From Porphyromonas endodontalis ATCC 35406 (lineage in GTDB: Bacteria > Bacteroidota > Bacteroidia > Bacteroidales > Porphyromonadaceae), in NCBI RefSeq assembly GCF_000174815.1, contig NZ_ACNN01000007.1, positions 1 to 64,000 on the forward strand: a DNA stretch of 64,000 bases, in the 5' to 3' direction. A model generated the notes under the pieces. That model was given only the letters and a program-made list of their open reading frames with translations, was not told where the DNA came from and ran no database searches. This document shows positions 53,613 through 63,751 of this stretch, piece after piece (position 1 is the first letter of the stretch; every line of letters begins with the position of its first letter). Both the position numbers and the translations under genes were made by a program.

Positions 53613-53647
53613 AGGGAGGCTCCTGATTGATGTTCGGAAGCCTCCCT
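53613..53647 (-). terminator. Terminator of the fumarate reductase operon
   Basis: AGGGAGGCT (53613-53621) and AGCCTCCCT (53639-53647) form a perfect 9-bp stem, followed on the minus strand by TTCCATTTTT. Confidence 0.75.
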
Positions 53648-53673
53648 TCTTGTCTACGGGGTTGTTACCTCCC

Positions 53674-54429
53674 TCAATCTTTGCACTTTGCTTTGATAAA
53701 CTCTCGATTGAGTCGTGCAATGTGTGAGATGGAGATGTTTTTGGGGCACTCCATTTCGCAAGCACGAGTGTTCGTACAGTTTCCGAATCCTAGCTCGTCC
53801 ATCTTGGCAATCATAGCCTTGGCGCGACGTGCAGCCTCCGGGCGTCCCTGGGGGAGCAAGGCAAGCTGACTCACCTTTGCGCTGAGGAAGAGCATGGCAG
53901 ATCCGTTTTTGCAGGCAGCGGCACAGGCACCACAACCGATACAAGCAGCTGCGTCCATGGCTTCGTCTGCCTTGGCTTTGGGGATCGCTATAGCATTCGC
54001 ATCGGGTACCCCACCGGTATTGACCGATACGAATCCGCCGGCTTGGATAATTTTGTCGTAGGCGGAGCGATCGACCATAAGGTCGCGGATGATGGGGAAT
54101 CCGGCAGAGCGCCAAGGCTCAATCGTGATGGTATCGCCATCGTTGAAGCGACGCATGTGCAATTGGCAGGTGGTAATGCTGTCGTCGGGCCCGTGGGGAT
54201 GTCCATTGATATAGAGGGAGCACATCCCACAGATGCCTTCGCGGCAGTCGTGGTCGTACACAACCGGTTCTTTCCCTTCGGCTACAAGCTGCTCGTTGAG
54301 GAGGTCTAGCATCTCGAGGAACGACGCACTCTGCGATACCTCCTTGAGGCTGTAGGTTTCGAAGCGACCCTTCTCACGGGGCCCCTTTTGCCGCCAAACG
54401 CGTACGGTAATATTGATATTGTGATCCAT
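53674..54429 (-). CDS. frdB: Fumarate reductase/succinate dehydrogenase, iron-sulfur subunit
   Basis: 251 residues. [2Fe-2S] ligands are in [22 protein letters not shown] (Cys set), and [4Fe-4S]/[3Fe-4S] ligands in [15 protein letters not shown] and [15 protein letters not shown]. It passes electrons between the flavoprotein and the cytochrome b. The subunit set and order C-A-B match the Bacteroides fumarate reductase; the reverse reaction (SDH) is possible by sequence. It starts 15 bp after frdA. Confidence 0.95.
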   Translation of the reverse strand: MDHNINITVRVWRQKGPREKGRFETYSLKEVSQSASFLEMLDLLNEQLVAEGKEPVVYDHDCREGICGMCSLYINGHPHGPDDSITTCQLHMRRFNDGDTITIEPWRSAGFPIIRDLMVDRSAYDKIIQAGGFVSVNTGGVPDANAIAIPKAKADEAMDAAACIGCGACAAACKNGSAMLFLSAKVSQLALLPQGRPEAARRAKAMIAKMDELGFGNCTNTRACEMECPKNISISHIARLNREFIKAKCKD

Positions 54430-54444
54430 TGCTTAACGTCTCAA

Positions 54445-56388
54445 TTAGTTCTTGTAGTTACGTGTTAATCGCTCCGTAAATTCGTACTCGAGAGGCTCTT
54501 TGTACATAACGGGAGCTTGGTTTTCACCCTGATACTCCCAGCACGAAGCATAGGCGAAAGTATCGTCGTGGCGTAAAGCCTCGCCCTCTTCGGTCTGATG
54601 CTCTAGACGGAAGTGCCCACCGCAGCTCTCTTCTCTGTCGAGAGCATCGTGCGCCATTAGTTCACCAATTTCGATAAAGTCGGCAAGGCGGAGTGCCTTT
54701 TCGAGCTCAATGTTGAGGTCATTGCCGCTACCGGGTACGTTTACTTCTTTCCAGAACGTCTTCTTTAGTTCGGCAAGGAGGGCAATACCTTTTTGTAGCC
54801 CTTCTTTGTCGCGTCCCATGCCAACGTACTCCCACATGATGTTCCCGAGTTCTTTGTGTAGGCAGTCTACCGAGCGGCTTCCCTTATTTTCCATAAGGGT
54901 TTTGATGCGCTTGTTGATTGCTTCTTCAGCTTCTTTGAACTCCGGAAGATCGGTGCTAAACCGAGGCACGCGGATCTGATCGGCAAGGTAGTTTTGGAGT
55001 GTATAGGGGAGGATGAAGTAACCATCGGCAAGCCCTTGCATCAAGGCAGATGCGCCCAGACGGTTGGCTCCGTGATCGGAGAAGTTGGCTTCCCCAATGG
55101 CAAAAAGTCCCGGGATAGTGGTTTGGAGTTCGTAGTCTACCCAGAGGCCGCCCATTGTGTAGTGGATGGCAGGATAGATCATCATAGGCGTTTTGTAGGG
55201 GTTGTCGTTGGTAATCTTTTCGTACATCTGGAAAAGATTGCCGTACTTCTGCTCCACTACATTTTTGCCCAAACGGCGGATGGCATCGTCGAAGTCGAGG
55301 AAAACGGCGAGCCCCGTATTGTTTACCCCAAAGCCGGCGTCACAGCGTTCTTTGGCTGCACGGCTTGCTACGTCGCGAGGTACGAGGTTACCAAAGGCGG
55401 GGTAGCGACGCTCTAGATAGTAGTCTCTATCTTCTTCGGGTATGTCGTGTCCCTTGAGCGTTCCGGCCTGCAACTTTTTGGCATCTTCGAGCTTTTTGGG
55501 CACCCAAATACGACCATCGTTGCGGAGCGACTCGCTCATAAGAGTCAGCTTCGATTGGTAATCGCCATGCTTGGGGATGCAGGTGGGGTGGATCTGTGCC
55601 ATACAAGGATTGGCAAAGTATGCGCCCTTTTTGTAGCATTGCCAAGCAGCGGAGCCGTTAGAGGCCATTGCGTTGGTGGAGAGGAAGTAAGCATTCCCAT
55701 ATCCCCCGGTGGCTATTACTACAGCATGAGCTGCATAACGCTCAATCGCTCCCGTGGAGAGATTGCGAGCAATGATACCTCTTGCACGACCTTCGATAAC
55801 AACGAGATCGAGCATTTCGTGACGAGTATAGAGCTTAACGCTCCCCTTAGCCACTTGGCGACTGAGTGCCGAGTAAGCCCCGAGCAGGAGCTGTTGCCCC
55901 GTTTGACCCCGAGCGTAGAAGGTACGGGATACTTGTGCGCCCCCAAATGAGCGGTTATCGAGTAGACCACCATATTCGCGAGCAAAGGGAACGCCCTGAG
56001 CTACGCACTGGTCTATAATAGCATTGCTTACCTCTGCGAGACGATATACATTGGCCTCGCGGGCACGGTAGTCCCCTCCCTTGATCGTATCGTAGAAAAG
56101 ACGATATACCGAGTCACCGTCGTTTTGGTAGTTCTTTGCTGCGTTGATCCCCCCTTGAGCTGCGATGGAGTGTGCGCGGCGAGGTGAATCTTGGATGCAG
56201 AAGTTGAGTACATTGAACCCCATTTCACCGAGAGAGGCGGCTGCAGAAGCCCCTGCCAACCCGGTCCCTACCACGATAACATCAAGACGACGCTTATTGG
56301 CAGGATTAACGAGTTTCTGGTGATTTTTGTAGTTGGTCCACTTGCTTTCGAGTGGTCCCTGAGGTATTTTAGCGTCAATTTTAGCCAT
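54445..56388 (-). CDS. frdA: Fumarate reductase/succinate dehydrogenase, flavoprotein subunit
   Basis: 647 residues. [19 protein letters not shown] binds FAD, and [23 protein letters not shown] carries the covalent-FAD His. The substrate site includes QIHPTCIP, and [11 protein letters not shown] plus [25 protein letters not shown] complete the fold. It reduces fumarate to succinate at the cytoplasmic face. It starts 11 bp after the cytochrome gene. Confidence 0.97.
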   Translation of the reverse strand: MAKIDAKIPQGPLESKWTNYKNHQKLVNPANKRRLDVIVVGTGLAGASAAASLGEMGFNVLNFCIQDSPRRAHSIAAQGGINAAKNYQNDGDSVYRLFYDTIKGGDYRAREANVYRLAEVSNAIIDQCVAQGVPFAREYGGLLDNRSFGGAQVSRTFYARGQTGQQLLLGAYSALSRQVAKGSVKLYTRHEMLDLVVIEGRARGIIARNLSTGAIERYAAHAVVIATGGYGNAYFLSTNAMASNGSAAWQCYKKGAYFANPCMAQIHPTCIPKHGDYQSKLTLMSESLRNDGRIWVPKKLEDAKKLQAGTLKGHDIPEEDRDYYLERRYPAFGNLVPRDVASRAAKERCDAGFGVNNTGLAVFLDFDDAIRRLGKNVVEQKYGNLFQMYEKITNDNPYKTPMMIYPAIHYTMGGLWVDYELQTTIPGLFAIGEANFSDHGANRLGASALMQGLADGYFILPYTLQNYLADQIRVPRFSTDLPEFKEAEEAINKRIKTLMENKGSRSVDCLHKELGNIMWEYVGMGRDKEGLQKGIALLAELKKTFWKEVNVPGSGNDLNIELEKALRLADFIEIGELMAHDALDREESCGGHFRLEHQTEEGEALRHDDTFAYASCWEYQGENQAPVMYKEPLEYEFTERLTRNYKN

Positions 56389-56399
56389 ACTTACAACGA

Positions 56400-57104
56400 T
56401 TAATAGAACCAGAGATTACCATCGCATATAGCTCTACCAAAGTAGTAAAGTACCACAGCGGCGAAGCCCAGCATTAGGATAGACGAGACCCAAGTAGAGA
56501 GCACTCGGATGCGTTTCATCCAAACAACATTGTTCCAACCGATGGTCTGGAGGGCACTCCAAAATCCATGGTTAATATGGAACCATATAGCAAGAAGCCA
56601 TACAAGGTATAGTACCGAGAATATAGGATTGGAGAAGGTGTACGCGATAAGACCGGCACCATCTGTGGGGCCTGTTACCCCTGCTATCCCCAAGTCGTGT
56701 GTGTGCATTAGCTCTGCAAGCTGCATCTTCGCCCAGAAGTTGAAGAGGTGAAGGCCAATCCCCAGCATTACGATAATCCCTAGCAGTAGCATGTTTTGCG
56801 AAGACCATTCCACTCCATGGGGGCGTGCTGTTACGGCATAACGGTCGTTGCCTCTCGCTCTATGGTTTTGGACGTTGAGCCAAAAAGCGTAGATGATATG
56901 GATGATCATCAGACCTGCCAGCCCTATTGACGCCACCACGGCGTACCAATTGGCTCCTAGGAATGCACAGATCGCATTGTAGCCCTCGGGGCTGAATATG
57001 GCCACGAGGTTCATGGACATGTGGAAGAGGAGGAAGAGTATAAGTGCGAGTCCTGTAATACTCATTACAAACTTCCTCCCAATGGAAGAATTACAAAGCC
57101 ACAT
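56400..57104 (-). CDS. frdC: Fumarate reductase/succinate dehydrogenase, cytochrome b subunit
   Basis: 234 residues with five membrane helices (about 11-35, 60-80, 105-125, 155-180, 200-225), as in the cytochrome b558 di-heme type. Candidate heme His residues are in [24 protein letters not shown] and [11 protein letters not shown]. It binds menaquinone and anchors the FrdAB dimer to the membrane. Confidence 0.93.
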   Translation of the reverse strand: MWLCNSSIGRKFVMSITGLALILFLLFHMSMNLVAIFSPEGYNAICAFLGANWYAVVASIGLAGLMIIHIIYAFWLNVQNHRARGNDRYAVTARPHGVEWSSQNMLLLGIIVMLGIGLHLFNFWAKMQLAELMHTHDLGIAGVTGPTDGAGLIAYTFSNPIFSVLYLVWLLAIWFHINHGFWSALQTIGWNNVVWMKRIRVLSTWVSSILMLGFAAVVLYYFGRAICDGNLWFY

Positions 57105-57138
57105 AGTGATTCTTTCTTGATTTATAGTGTACTAATTA

Positions 57139-57240
57139 ATTGCTACCCAGAGAAAGTATCTCCCTCATTTGTGAGAGGGCTTCTCGATGTTGCACCGGCA
57201 ACGCAGAAATAATTACCTCCTGAGATATATCCTCTTGCAT
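57139..57240 (-). CDS. Possible leader peptide before the fumarate reductase operon
   Basis: ATG at 57240 opens 34 codons (MQEDISQEVIISALPVQHRE...) ending 31 bp before frdC starts. CCCTC (57162-57166) / GAGGG (57175-57179) can form a hairpin within it. The reading frame may be chance; the promoter lies just upstream. The stop lies at about 57136-57138. Confidence 0.25.
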
Positions 57241-57255
57241 AAACTTTACGCGCCT

Positions 57256-57264
57256 GCAAAGATA
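57256..57264 (-). promoter_or_regulatory. -7 element of the fumarate reductase operon
   Basis: Minus-strand TATCTTTGC (57264 to 57256) fits TAnnTTTGY, giving a leader of about 145 nt before frdC. No TTG at -33. Confidence 0.55.
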
Positions 57265-57330
57265 GGGAAAATACCTTATAGTAGGTAATAAGGGTTTCCC
57301 TTTTGTCCCTAGTGGTGAAATCGGAATAGC

Positions 57331-57365
57331 AAAAAAACTTACCCCCAATTGTTGCTGAGGGTAAG
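57331..57365 (-). terminator. Terminator of ybeY
   Basis: CTTACCC and GGGTAAG (57365 to 57338 on the minus strand) form the stem, followed by TTTTTTT. Confidence 0.85.
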
Positions 57366-57387
57366 GCGAATATGAGGAAGCTAAATT

Positions 57388-57846
57388 TTAGTCTGCAAGT
57401 AGAGGGCGATCTCCTATAAGGCGATGCAGTAATACAATTGCACGATCTTCTGCAAAGTGCATAAGTCGCTCTTCTTCGGGCGTTTTGTCGTCAATCCCCG
57501 AGAGATGTAGCACCCCATGGATGAGTACACGGTGTAATTCCTCTTCGTAGGGTACGCCAAACTTTTCGGCATTGCTCGCCACCGTCTCCAAGCTGATGAG
57601 GATGTCGCCCGAGATATATTCAGAGCCTTCTTGGGAGGCATCGAAGGTGAGAATATCGGTGTAGTAGTCGTGATTGAGGAAGAGTTTATTTGCCTCCAGT
57701 ATGCCGGCATCATTGGTAAACTTGTAGGAAAGTTCACCCAGTGTTTTCCCCATTTCATTTGCCACTTGCCTTATCCAGCGAGCAATGATTTGTCGCCTTA
57801 GGTGGGGAACTCTGACGTTTCGTTCGGTGAAGTAGTTGATCTTCAT
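57388..57846 (-). CDS. ybeY: Endoribonuclease YbeY
   Basis: 152 residues. The zinc motif reads HGVLHLSGIDDKTPEEE: the first two His fit HGxxH, but the third ligand of the usual H3 motif (HxxxHxxxxxH) is Asp here. I recall Bacteroidota homologues with the same change, so it is probably a lineage variant. It processes rRNA 3' ends and takes part in ribosome quality control. It lies 19 bp after the SpmA/SpmB fusion, in the same direction. Confidence 0.93.
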   Translation of the reverse strand: MKINYFTERNVRVPHLRRQIIARWIRQVANEMGKTLGELSYKFTNDAGILEANKLFLNHDYYTDILTFDASQEGSEYISGDILISLETVASNAEKFGVPYEEELHRVLIHGVLHLSGIDDKTPEEERLMHFAEDRAIVLLHRLIGDRPLLAD

Positions 57847-57865
57847 GATCTATGAGATTAGTTGT

Positions 57866-59125
57866 TTATGCAAAAAATAGATAGCCAATGAATACGGAGG
57901 CAATAATGCCGGCTGCATCGGCGAGTAAAGAATAACCAATAGTGTAGCGAGTCTGTTTTACCTTGACAGCGCCATAGTAAACCGCTACTATGTAGAGGGT
58001 TGTATCGGTGCTCCCTTGTACAATTGAGGCGATGCGCCCTACCAAGCTGTCCGCTCCATAGGTTTGCATGGCATCCACCATAAGGGCGCGGCTGCCACTG
58101 CCGCTTAGAGGTTTTACCAGCATTGTTGGGAGGGCTTCTACCCATTCGCTATCTGCTCCTAGGAGCAGAACGAGCCGGCGAAGTGCCTCTATGATGTAAT
58201 CGAGTGCTCCCGAGGCACGGAAGACGGCCACCCCCACGAGCATGGCCACGAGATAGGGGATAATGTTGACCGCCGTAGTAAATCCCCCTTTGGCTCCCTC
58301 TACAAAAGTCTCGAATATCTTGATGTGAGCGCGCACGCCGCTTATGAGGAATAGCACGATAGTGGTGAGGAGTAAGAGGCTGGCTGCAAGCGTGGTGCAG
58401 GTGCCAAACATCTCGGGAGAGAGTTGTTGCTTGAGTAGAACAATGAGGGCAATAAGTAGGGCAATCCCTCCAAAGAAGAGCAGAAGAGGGGCTTGCCATA
58501 GTTTGATTCTTTGGCGAGCTCCTACGAGTAGAATAGCTACGATGGTGGAGACGAGGGTTGCCAAAAGGATGGGGAAGAAAACATCCGCAGGGTTACTGGC
58601 TCCCGCTTGCATCCTAAACGCCATGATACTTGTAGGGATAAGGGTTAGCCCACTTGCATTGATGGCAAGAAACATGATCATGGCATCGGAGGCTCTATCC
58701 GGCTCTTTGTTGAGCTCTTGCAGGCGTTTCATGGTTTCCAACCCTAGGGGCGTTGCGGCATTGTCTAGCCCTAGTAGGTTGGCGGAGATGCTCATAAAGA
58801 TTTTGCCCATAGCGGGGTCGCCTTGGGGGATTGAGGGGAATAATGTGCGCAGTAGAGGGCTGATCCCCTTGGCCATCCGTGGTATTAGTCCGCTCTTTTC
58901 GCCCACGCTCATGAGCCCCATCCAAAAGCAAAGTACTCCTGTGAGGGCTAGGGCTATCTCAAATGCGGTCTGTGCGGATTGGAAGGTGGCTTGCAGTATG
59001 GTATTGAATATCGTGAGGTCTCCTTGGAAAACACAACGCACGACCCCTGCAAGTAAAGCAGATGCAAAAAAAGCAACAAAAAGGAAATCCAGAGGTCCTA
59101 TAGCCCTTTTTTGTTTTAGTCGCAT
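57866..59125 (-). CDS. SpmA-SpmB-like fused nucleoside-recognition membrane protein
   Basis: 419 residues, about ten membrane helices. Two Gate (nucleoside recognition) domains: the first with GLMSVGEKSGLIPRMAKGISPLL, DNAATPLGLETMKRLQ and NASGLTLIPTSIMAFR (SpmA-like), the second with EGAKGGFTTAVNIIPYLVAMLVGVAVFRASG, PLSGSGSRALMVD and GSTDTTLYIVAVY (SpmB-like). In Bacillus, SpmA and SpmB are separate spore-core dehydration proteins. In a non-sporulating anaerobe the fusion probably transports something else; the substrate is unknown. A -7 element lies 128 bp upstream. Confidence 0.9.
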   Translation of the reverse strand: MRLKQKRAIGPLDFLFVAFFASALLAGVVRCVFQGDLTIFNTILQATFQSAQTAFEIALALTGVLCFWMGLMSVGEKSGLIPRMAKGISPLLRTLFPSIPQGDPAMGKIFMSISANLLGLDNAATPLGLETMKRLQELNKEPDRASDAMIMFLAINASGLTLIPTSIMAFRMQAGASNPADVFFPILLATLVSTIVAILLVGARQRIKLWQAPLLLFFGGIALLIALIVLLKQQLSPEMFGTCTTLAASLLLLTTIVLFLISGVRAHIKIFETFVEGAKGGFTTAVNIIPYLVAMLVGVAVFRASGALDYIIEALRRLVLLLGADSEWVEALPTMLVKPLSGSGSRALMVDAMQTYGADSLVGRIASIVQGSTDTTLYIVAVYYGAVKVKQTRYTIGYSLLADAAGIIASVFIGYLFFA

Positions 59126-59252
59126 ACCTTCCCCTTTCCTCGGAGTTGCGTATAGGAGTATTTCTCTCTGTAAGGATGGAATTTAGCTCCTATTCTCTAT
59201 ATCTGTAGATATATAGAGGATGAGCAACCTTGAGTTAATATCTTATTCTTGC

Positions 59253-59261
59253 ACAAATGTA
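59253..59261 (-). promoter_or_regulatory. -7 element of the SpmA/SpmB-ybeY operon
   Basis: Minus-strand TACATTTGT (59261 to 59253) fits TAnnTTTGY. No TTG at -33. Confidence 0.45.
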
Positions 59262-59382
59262 CTAAAAAGAATTGAGAATAACTTCGTTTTTGGAAAATTA
59301 GAAATCGAGATAGCAGACCGCTTTCCCCTTGAGTCTAATTTCTTAGTAATCAGGGGGATGTTGCGGATGGAGGGCGGAAATG

Positions 59383-61656
59383 TTATTTTTGCTGCCTTGC
59401 TCGCTTCTCTTTTTTCGCCTCCTTTTCTGCTTGGCGCGCGGCTTTTTCCTCGGCACGCGTGGGCAGGCCTAGTATTCTGCGGTCGGCATTGGAGGGATTC
59501 CATTTATCGCCATATCGCTCGCGCATCCGTTTAATATACTCTTCGTTGAGGTTGGCGCGTTGCCTTTTCTGGTTCATTTGATCCGCTCTTTGGCTTGTCT
59601 CCTCGCTCAGCTTTAGTCCGGAAGGTCGTTGCTTAGAGAGGGGTACCTCCGTTGCATTCCACCGAATTTCGTTGGTGAACTTAGGTTGGATGGTCATCGT
59701 CTTGGGGTAGAGGTAAGAAGGCTCGGGTTGGCTGGTGGGGTAGTGCCCTGCGTCCCACTTCCCATTGTTATTGCGGTCTATCCACAGACGGCCATAGTAG
59801 CTACCAGCGGGGAGCATGTCGAGAGTGATCGTACTATCGGGTAGGACAGGGCGAGTGATGAGTACCCTATTGTCTTCGGACAAAATCTCTAGATAGGCAG
59901 TCGCCCCGTGGGTGGCTAAGCTATCAAACGAGAGGGAGATGGCTCCAAATTTATCGGCAGACTCTAGCACAATGTCGAGGGAGGCTGCGCGGTTGGGGAC
60001 GCCATAGCAAGAGCGAATGGCTGCGGAGTCTAATTGGAGGCGATACTTTGTATCAAACTGCAGGTCTGCCAGTATTTGTAACTCTAGAGCCTGCTCGGGA
60101 TGGAGGCGTAGCTGTACGGTTTGCGGCGTTTCTACCGAGTCTGTCACGCTGTAGAGGTGAACCCCCGCAGTATCGATGTGGATAGGTGGCTGGGCAAAGG
60201 TGATGGCAAGAGTATCACGTGGGGAGAGAGCAAAGGGCGAGGTACTCTTGGCAAGTTGGGGGGTGAGGTGTGGAGTTTTCTCCTCATCGTCTTCCTGTGG
60301 GGGCGTGGAGGCCGGAGTTTCTCCTGTATTATTGCCGGTCTGCTCCTTTTCGCCAGTCCTGTCTTTGTTTGCCTCTTTACTTTGAGAGGATGAGCCGGAG
60401 ACGCCTTGCCCCGAGGTGCCTTGGCTGAGAGAGGGGGTATTTCCCTTGTCTCGCGATTTCTTTTGTGTCTGTCCCTTTTTCTGAGCTCGGTAGATGAGCT
60501 TAAGGGTATCCGTCTGTAGTGTGGGGTGCTCTAGCGAGTCGAGAGTAGCGTACTCGGTAAGTAGCTGTAGAGTATCTCTCCTGTAGTAGTTACTATCTGT
60601 AATCCAATAGGTTACCTCTTTTCGCTTTTCGTCGATTTGGGGTAGGAGTAATCCCTTTTTCTCGACGGGGGCATCCAAAAGGCGGACGAGTGGGAGTTGC
60701 TCCAGAGGTTGGCTAAAGGTGAGGGTTAGGCGTGTGGAGTCTTGGCGTGCACTCTTTTGCAAGAATTGTTTTTGTGGTAGGTCAATAGAATAGAGAAGTA
60801 GGTGATCCGGCTTTTCGTTTCTGCCCAAAATCGAGTCCGCTTTCTGCCCAGAAAAATCTGAAAAATCAGCTGATTTTGGGGGTGCATTTAGGCTGTCTTT
60901 TTTTGCGGAATCAGCTGCGAAAGGGAGCGGGGTCTCCTCTTGGGGAGAAGGAGCTACCGCCTCTACGGCTTCGCTTAGGAAGGCAAAGCCCTCCGAGCGT
61001 TGGCTATAACTGAATGAATGGTCAAGGTCGTTCAGCGCAAAAAGACGGTATTTGCCGGGGGCTAAGTGCGTGATAACAAAAGAACCATCGCTCATCGTGC
61101 GCCCTGTGCGTAGGAAGGCTTGGGTGCGAAAGAGACTGTCTGCCCCCCCTTTGTGTACCCCCACGAATATATTGGGGATGGGATAAAGCCCCCGAGCATC
61201 AAGTACTTGCCCTCGTATCTCCATGCTATCAATTTTCTCTCCCGTGGAGAATGCAAAAACGAATCCCTCTAGCGGATTTCCCTCGTTTAGGTCTACAATG
61301 GCATCGGTAAAGTCGATAGTATAGGTGGTATTGCTGTGCAGGGAGTCCTCAAAAATGATGGTAATGCTCTTGCCTGTACCCGAGAGTATGCGAGGATTTG
61401 TATTCTGAGGCGGGGAAAAGATGACCTTTTCGTTACTCTTCTCCACCTTTACATTCTCGTTAAAAGTGAGTTTGATTTTCTTCCCGGAGAAGTGGGTAGT
61501 ACCATTATTCGGGTCACTTTTGATGAGCCTAGGGGGAGTCATATCATAGGGGCCTCCCTCGGGAGAGGCTTGCTTGGCACAGCCTACAATAAGGCTGGTG
61601 AGTAGCAGAGATAGGACTACAAAGGGGGGGAGTAGGGACGAAAAGAATTGCTTCAT
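59383..61656 (-). CDS. Ig-like domain lipoprotein
   Basis: 757 residues. A lipoprotein signal ends LIVGC (Cys about 26). A SbsA/Big_5-type Ig-like domain follows (about 40-140; RLIKSDPNNGTTHFSGKKIKLTFNENV, TTYTIDFTDAIVDLNEGNP), then a CarboxypepD-like strand domain (about 148-220). A long middle includes a low-complexity Ser/Gln/Lys/Glu-rich linker (about 390-470), and the end is basic (KAARQAEKEAKKEKRARQQK). It sits in the envelope, probably exposed; the role is unknown. Similar lipoproteins are common in Bacteroidota. Confidence 0.87.
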   Translation of the reverse strand: MKQFFSSLLPPFVVLSLLLTSLIVGCAKQASPEGGPYDMTPPRLIKSDPNNGTTHFSGKKIKLTFNENVKVEKSNEKVIFSPPQNTNPRILSGTGKSITIIFEDSLHSNTTYTIDFTDAIVDLNEGNPLEGFVFAFSTGEKIDSMEIRGQVLDARGLYPIPNIFVGVHKGGADSLFRTQAFLRTGRTMSDGSFVITHLAPGKYRLFALNDLDHSFSYSQRSEGFAFLSEAVEAVAPSPQEETPLPFAADSAKKDSLNAPPKSADFSDFSGQKADSILGRNEKPDHLLLYSIDLPQKQFLQKSARQDSTRLTLTFSQPLEQLPLVRLLDAPVEKKGLLLPQIDEKRKEVTYWITDSNYYRRDTLQLLTEYATLDSLEHPTLQTDTLKLIYRAQKKGQTQKKSRDKGNTPSLSQGTSGQGVSGSSSQSKEANKDRTGEKEQTGNNTGETPASTPPQEDDEEKTPHLTPQLAKSTSPFALSPRDTLAITFAQPPIHIDTAGVHLYSVTDSVETPQTVQLRLHPEQALELQILADLQFDTKYRLQLDSAAIRSCYGVPNRAASLDIVLESADKFGAISLSFDSLATHGATAYLEILSEDNRVLITRPVLPDSTITLDMLPAGSYYGRLWIDRNNNGKWDAGHYPTSQPEPSYLYPKTMTIQPKFTNEIRWNATEVPLSKQRPSGLKLSEETSQRADQMNQKRQRANLNEEYIKRMRERYGDKWNPSNADRRILGLPTRAEEKAARQAEKEAKKEKRARQQK

Positions 61657-61689
61657 TAGTTCTTTTGAAAAGACTGTATGGGGATGCGG

Positions 61690-62301
61690 CTAGTGGAGGG
61701 GTTGAGGAATACCGGCAGGGCGGACGATCTCGGGTTCCCCTTGAGTAAGGGATACAATGGCCGTGGTACCTCCCAGGGCACATCCCCCATCTAAGATGGT
61801 GTATACCTCGTGTCCGTATAGTTCATCGATGAGTTCGGGGTCTGTACGGTACTCAGGATCCTCTTTTTTGGTAGGGAGAGAGGCGGTAAGTAGGGGCTCG
61901 TCGAGTACCTCCAAAAGGAGTGTGGCGAGTGGATGTAGAGGAAGGCGTAAACCTACTTCGTGCTTGTTGATGAGGAGCTTGGGCAGTTCGGAAGTTGCCG
62001 GTAGTAGGTAGGTAATAGGCTCTTTTTCGTGCTCCCGAATGTAGCGAAACGAAGTGTTGTCTACCTTGGCATAGCGTGTAAAGTCTGCCAAATCGCGACA
62101 CATAATGGTGAGTCTGTGCTTCTTGGGATCTACCCCTTTGAGCCTACATACCTCCTCAATAGCTCGTGCTTTGTAGGCAGAGCATCCGTAGGAGTAGCCA
62201 ATGCCTGTAGGGTAGATAATAATAGCTCCATCACGTATTTGTGCGGCTATCTTGTGCAGGAGATCCCAGTTGGGAGTCTCGGGGTATATCTTGGTAATCA
62301 T
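61690..62301 (-). CDS. YrdC/Sua5-family protein, probable L-threonylcarbamoyladenylate synthase
   Basis: 203 residues, single YrdC domain. IIYPTGIGYSYGCSAYKARAIEEVCRLKGVDPKKHRLTIMC and YLLPATSELPKLL, GLRLPLHPLATLLLE match the fold. The shorter form resembles the E. coli YciO paralogue as much as TsaC, so t6A synthesis is likely but not certain. It starts 31 bp after the HhH gene stop. Confidence 0.85.
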   Translation of the reverse strand: MITKIYPETPNWDLLHKIAAQIRDGAIIIYPTGIGYSYGCSAYKARAIEEVCRLKGVDPKKHRLTIMCRDLADFTRYAKVDNTSFRYIREHEKEPITYLLPATSELPKLLINKHEVGLRLPLHPLATLLLEVLDEPLLTASLPTKKEDPEYRTDPELIDELYGHEVYTILDGGCALGGTTAIVSLTQGEPEIVRPAGIPQPLH

Positions 62302-62331
62302 AGGCTCTTGTTTCCTCCTTTTGTTTGAGAA

Positions 62332-63039
62332 TTAGAACGTAAAATAGTGCCCTAAGCGGATGCTGTCGTCGCGCGTGAACTCGGGCAAATTGGCGAGTTG
62401 TTGCCAACCCTGTAGTTTGCCGTCGCGGTAGAGAATGCGTGCTATGGCATTCCGTTGCCCCCTATTGAGGTAGGGATGCTGAGGCAGACTATCGTAGGGG
62501 AGCGTGCCAAGTGCAATGCGTTGGGGGGCGGTGCCTAGGGTAAAGTAGGGGTAGATTTGTTGGAATTTCTCCGTAGTCATACCATAGACTTCTTGCAGTT
62601 GCAAGAGGGTGTAAAAGCCTCCGAGTCGCTCTCTATAGCGTACAATTCGCTGTGCAAAGGTAGCTCCGATGCCGGGAACTTGGGTGAGCGTTGCCGAGTC
62701 CGCTTGGTTGAGAGGGAGGGTAATCCCTTCGGGGAGCTTGCGGCTACTTGTGTAACTTCGATCGGAGGTGGGTGGCCCTATGTAATCTTTGCTGAGCACA
62801 AGACTATCGCGAGCTGCCGGGCTCCTTCTTGCAGCAGAGGGGGTGGCTGTATTGCCATAAAGGGGAGCCTCTTGGCTATTTGAGGCAATTTGATTCGTTT
62901 GGGGGAGGATCTCCGCCTTGTTTTGTGGCTTACCCCAGAGCAGGAGAGTGGCTCCAACGCCGGCAAGGCAGACGAAGAAGAAAAACACAAGAAGGTCGCT
63001 CTTGTCAAAACGAAAGAACTTACTCAGATGGGAGTTCAT
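62332..63039 (-). CDS. ComEA-like helix-hairpin-helix protein
   Basis: 235 residues from ATG 63039; 22 upstream codons overlap the ABC gene and are rejected. One membrane helix (about 16-36, [20 protein letters not shown]) leads into a variable linker, then two HhH units (about 130-235): [42 protein letters not shown] and a second near the end. Such proteins bind DNA outside the inner membrane and take part in natural competence, or only share that fold. It overlaps the ABC gene by 20 bp. Confidence 0.87.
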   Translation of the reverse strand: MNSHLSKFFRFDKSDLLVFFFFVCLAGVGATLLLWGKPQNKAEILPQTNQIASNSQEAPLYGNTATPSAARRSPAARDSLVLSKDYIGPPTSDRSYTSSRKLPEGITLPLNQADSATLTQVPGIGATFAQRIVRYRERLGGFYTLLQLQEVYGMTTEKFQQIYPYFTLGTAPQRIALGTLPYDSLPQHPYLNRGQRNAIARILYRDGKLQGWQQLANLPEFTRDDSIRLGHYFTF

Positions 63040-63751
63040 GGTTCTCTTTGGGGGCTGTTTGGGGAGATGATGGTGAAATGCTTTCGTCGGATTCGATTTG
63101 CCCATCGTGCAGTGTGATGATGCGATCGGCTCGCTTTGCCATCGTGCGGTCGTGGGTTACGAAGACGATCGTTTGCCCCATTTCTCGGCTAAGGCGAGAG
63201 AAAAGCTGATGAAGCTCTTCCTTATTCTTGCTGTCGAGACTACCCGAGGGTTCGTCAGCGAGCAGTACATCCGGATGATTGATGAGGGCACGAGCTACGG
63301 CCACGCGCTGTTTCTCCCCTCCGGATAGTTCGCGAGGGGCATGATGGCAACGCTCTGCCAGCCCGAGCATGGTGAGGAGCTCTTCGGCATGCCTTAGCGC
63401 TTCGCGTCGGGGTTCGCCTGCGATGAGGGCAGGGAGGGCTGCATTCTCAAGGGCTGTAAACTCGGGGAGTAGTTCGTGGAATTGGAAGACAAATCCGAGA
63501 TGCTTATTGCGGAAGTCCGCTTGCTGCCGAGCCGAAAGGGTATGTGGATTCACCCCACGGATGTAGACCTGCCCCGAGGAGGGCGTATCAAGGGCACCCA
63601 TAATTTGTAGGAGGGTTGTCTTGCCTGCTCCACTCGCTCCTACGATAGCGATGACTTCGCCTTGCGCTACGGAGAAAGAGACGCCGCGTAATACTTCGAG
63701 CGAGCCAAAGCTCTTGTGGAGTTGCTCTATGGTGATGAATGGGGTTTGCAT
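63020..63751 (-). CDS. ABC transporter ATP-binding protein, LolD type
   Basis: 243 residues from ATG 63751; 21 upstream codons in frame are not conserved. Walker [14 protein letters not shown]-loop [17 protein letters not shown], signature [15 protein letters not shown], Walker [13 protein letters not shown] and H-loop FVTHD are all present. It is closest to LolD/MacB ATPases and could power the LolC-like permease at 35814-37040, although the genes are apart. Its start overlaps the tcdA stop by 1 bp (TGATG). Confidence 0.92.
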   Translation of the reverse strand: MQTPFITIEQLHKSFGSLEVLRGVSFSVAQGEVIAIVGASGAGKTTLLQIMGALDTPSSGQVYIRGVNPHTLSARQQADFRNKHLGFVFQFHELLPEFTALENAALPALIAGEPRREALRHAEELLTMLGLAERCHHAPRELSGGEKQRVAVARALINHPDVLLADEPSGSLDSKNKEELHQLFSRLSREMGQTIVFVTHDRTMAKRADRIITLHDGQIESDESISPSSPQTAPKENHELPSE

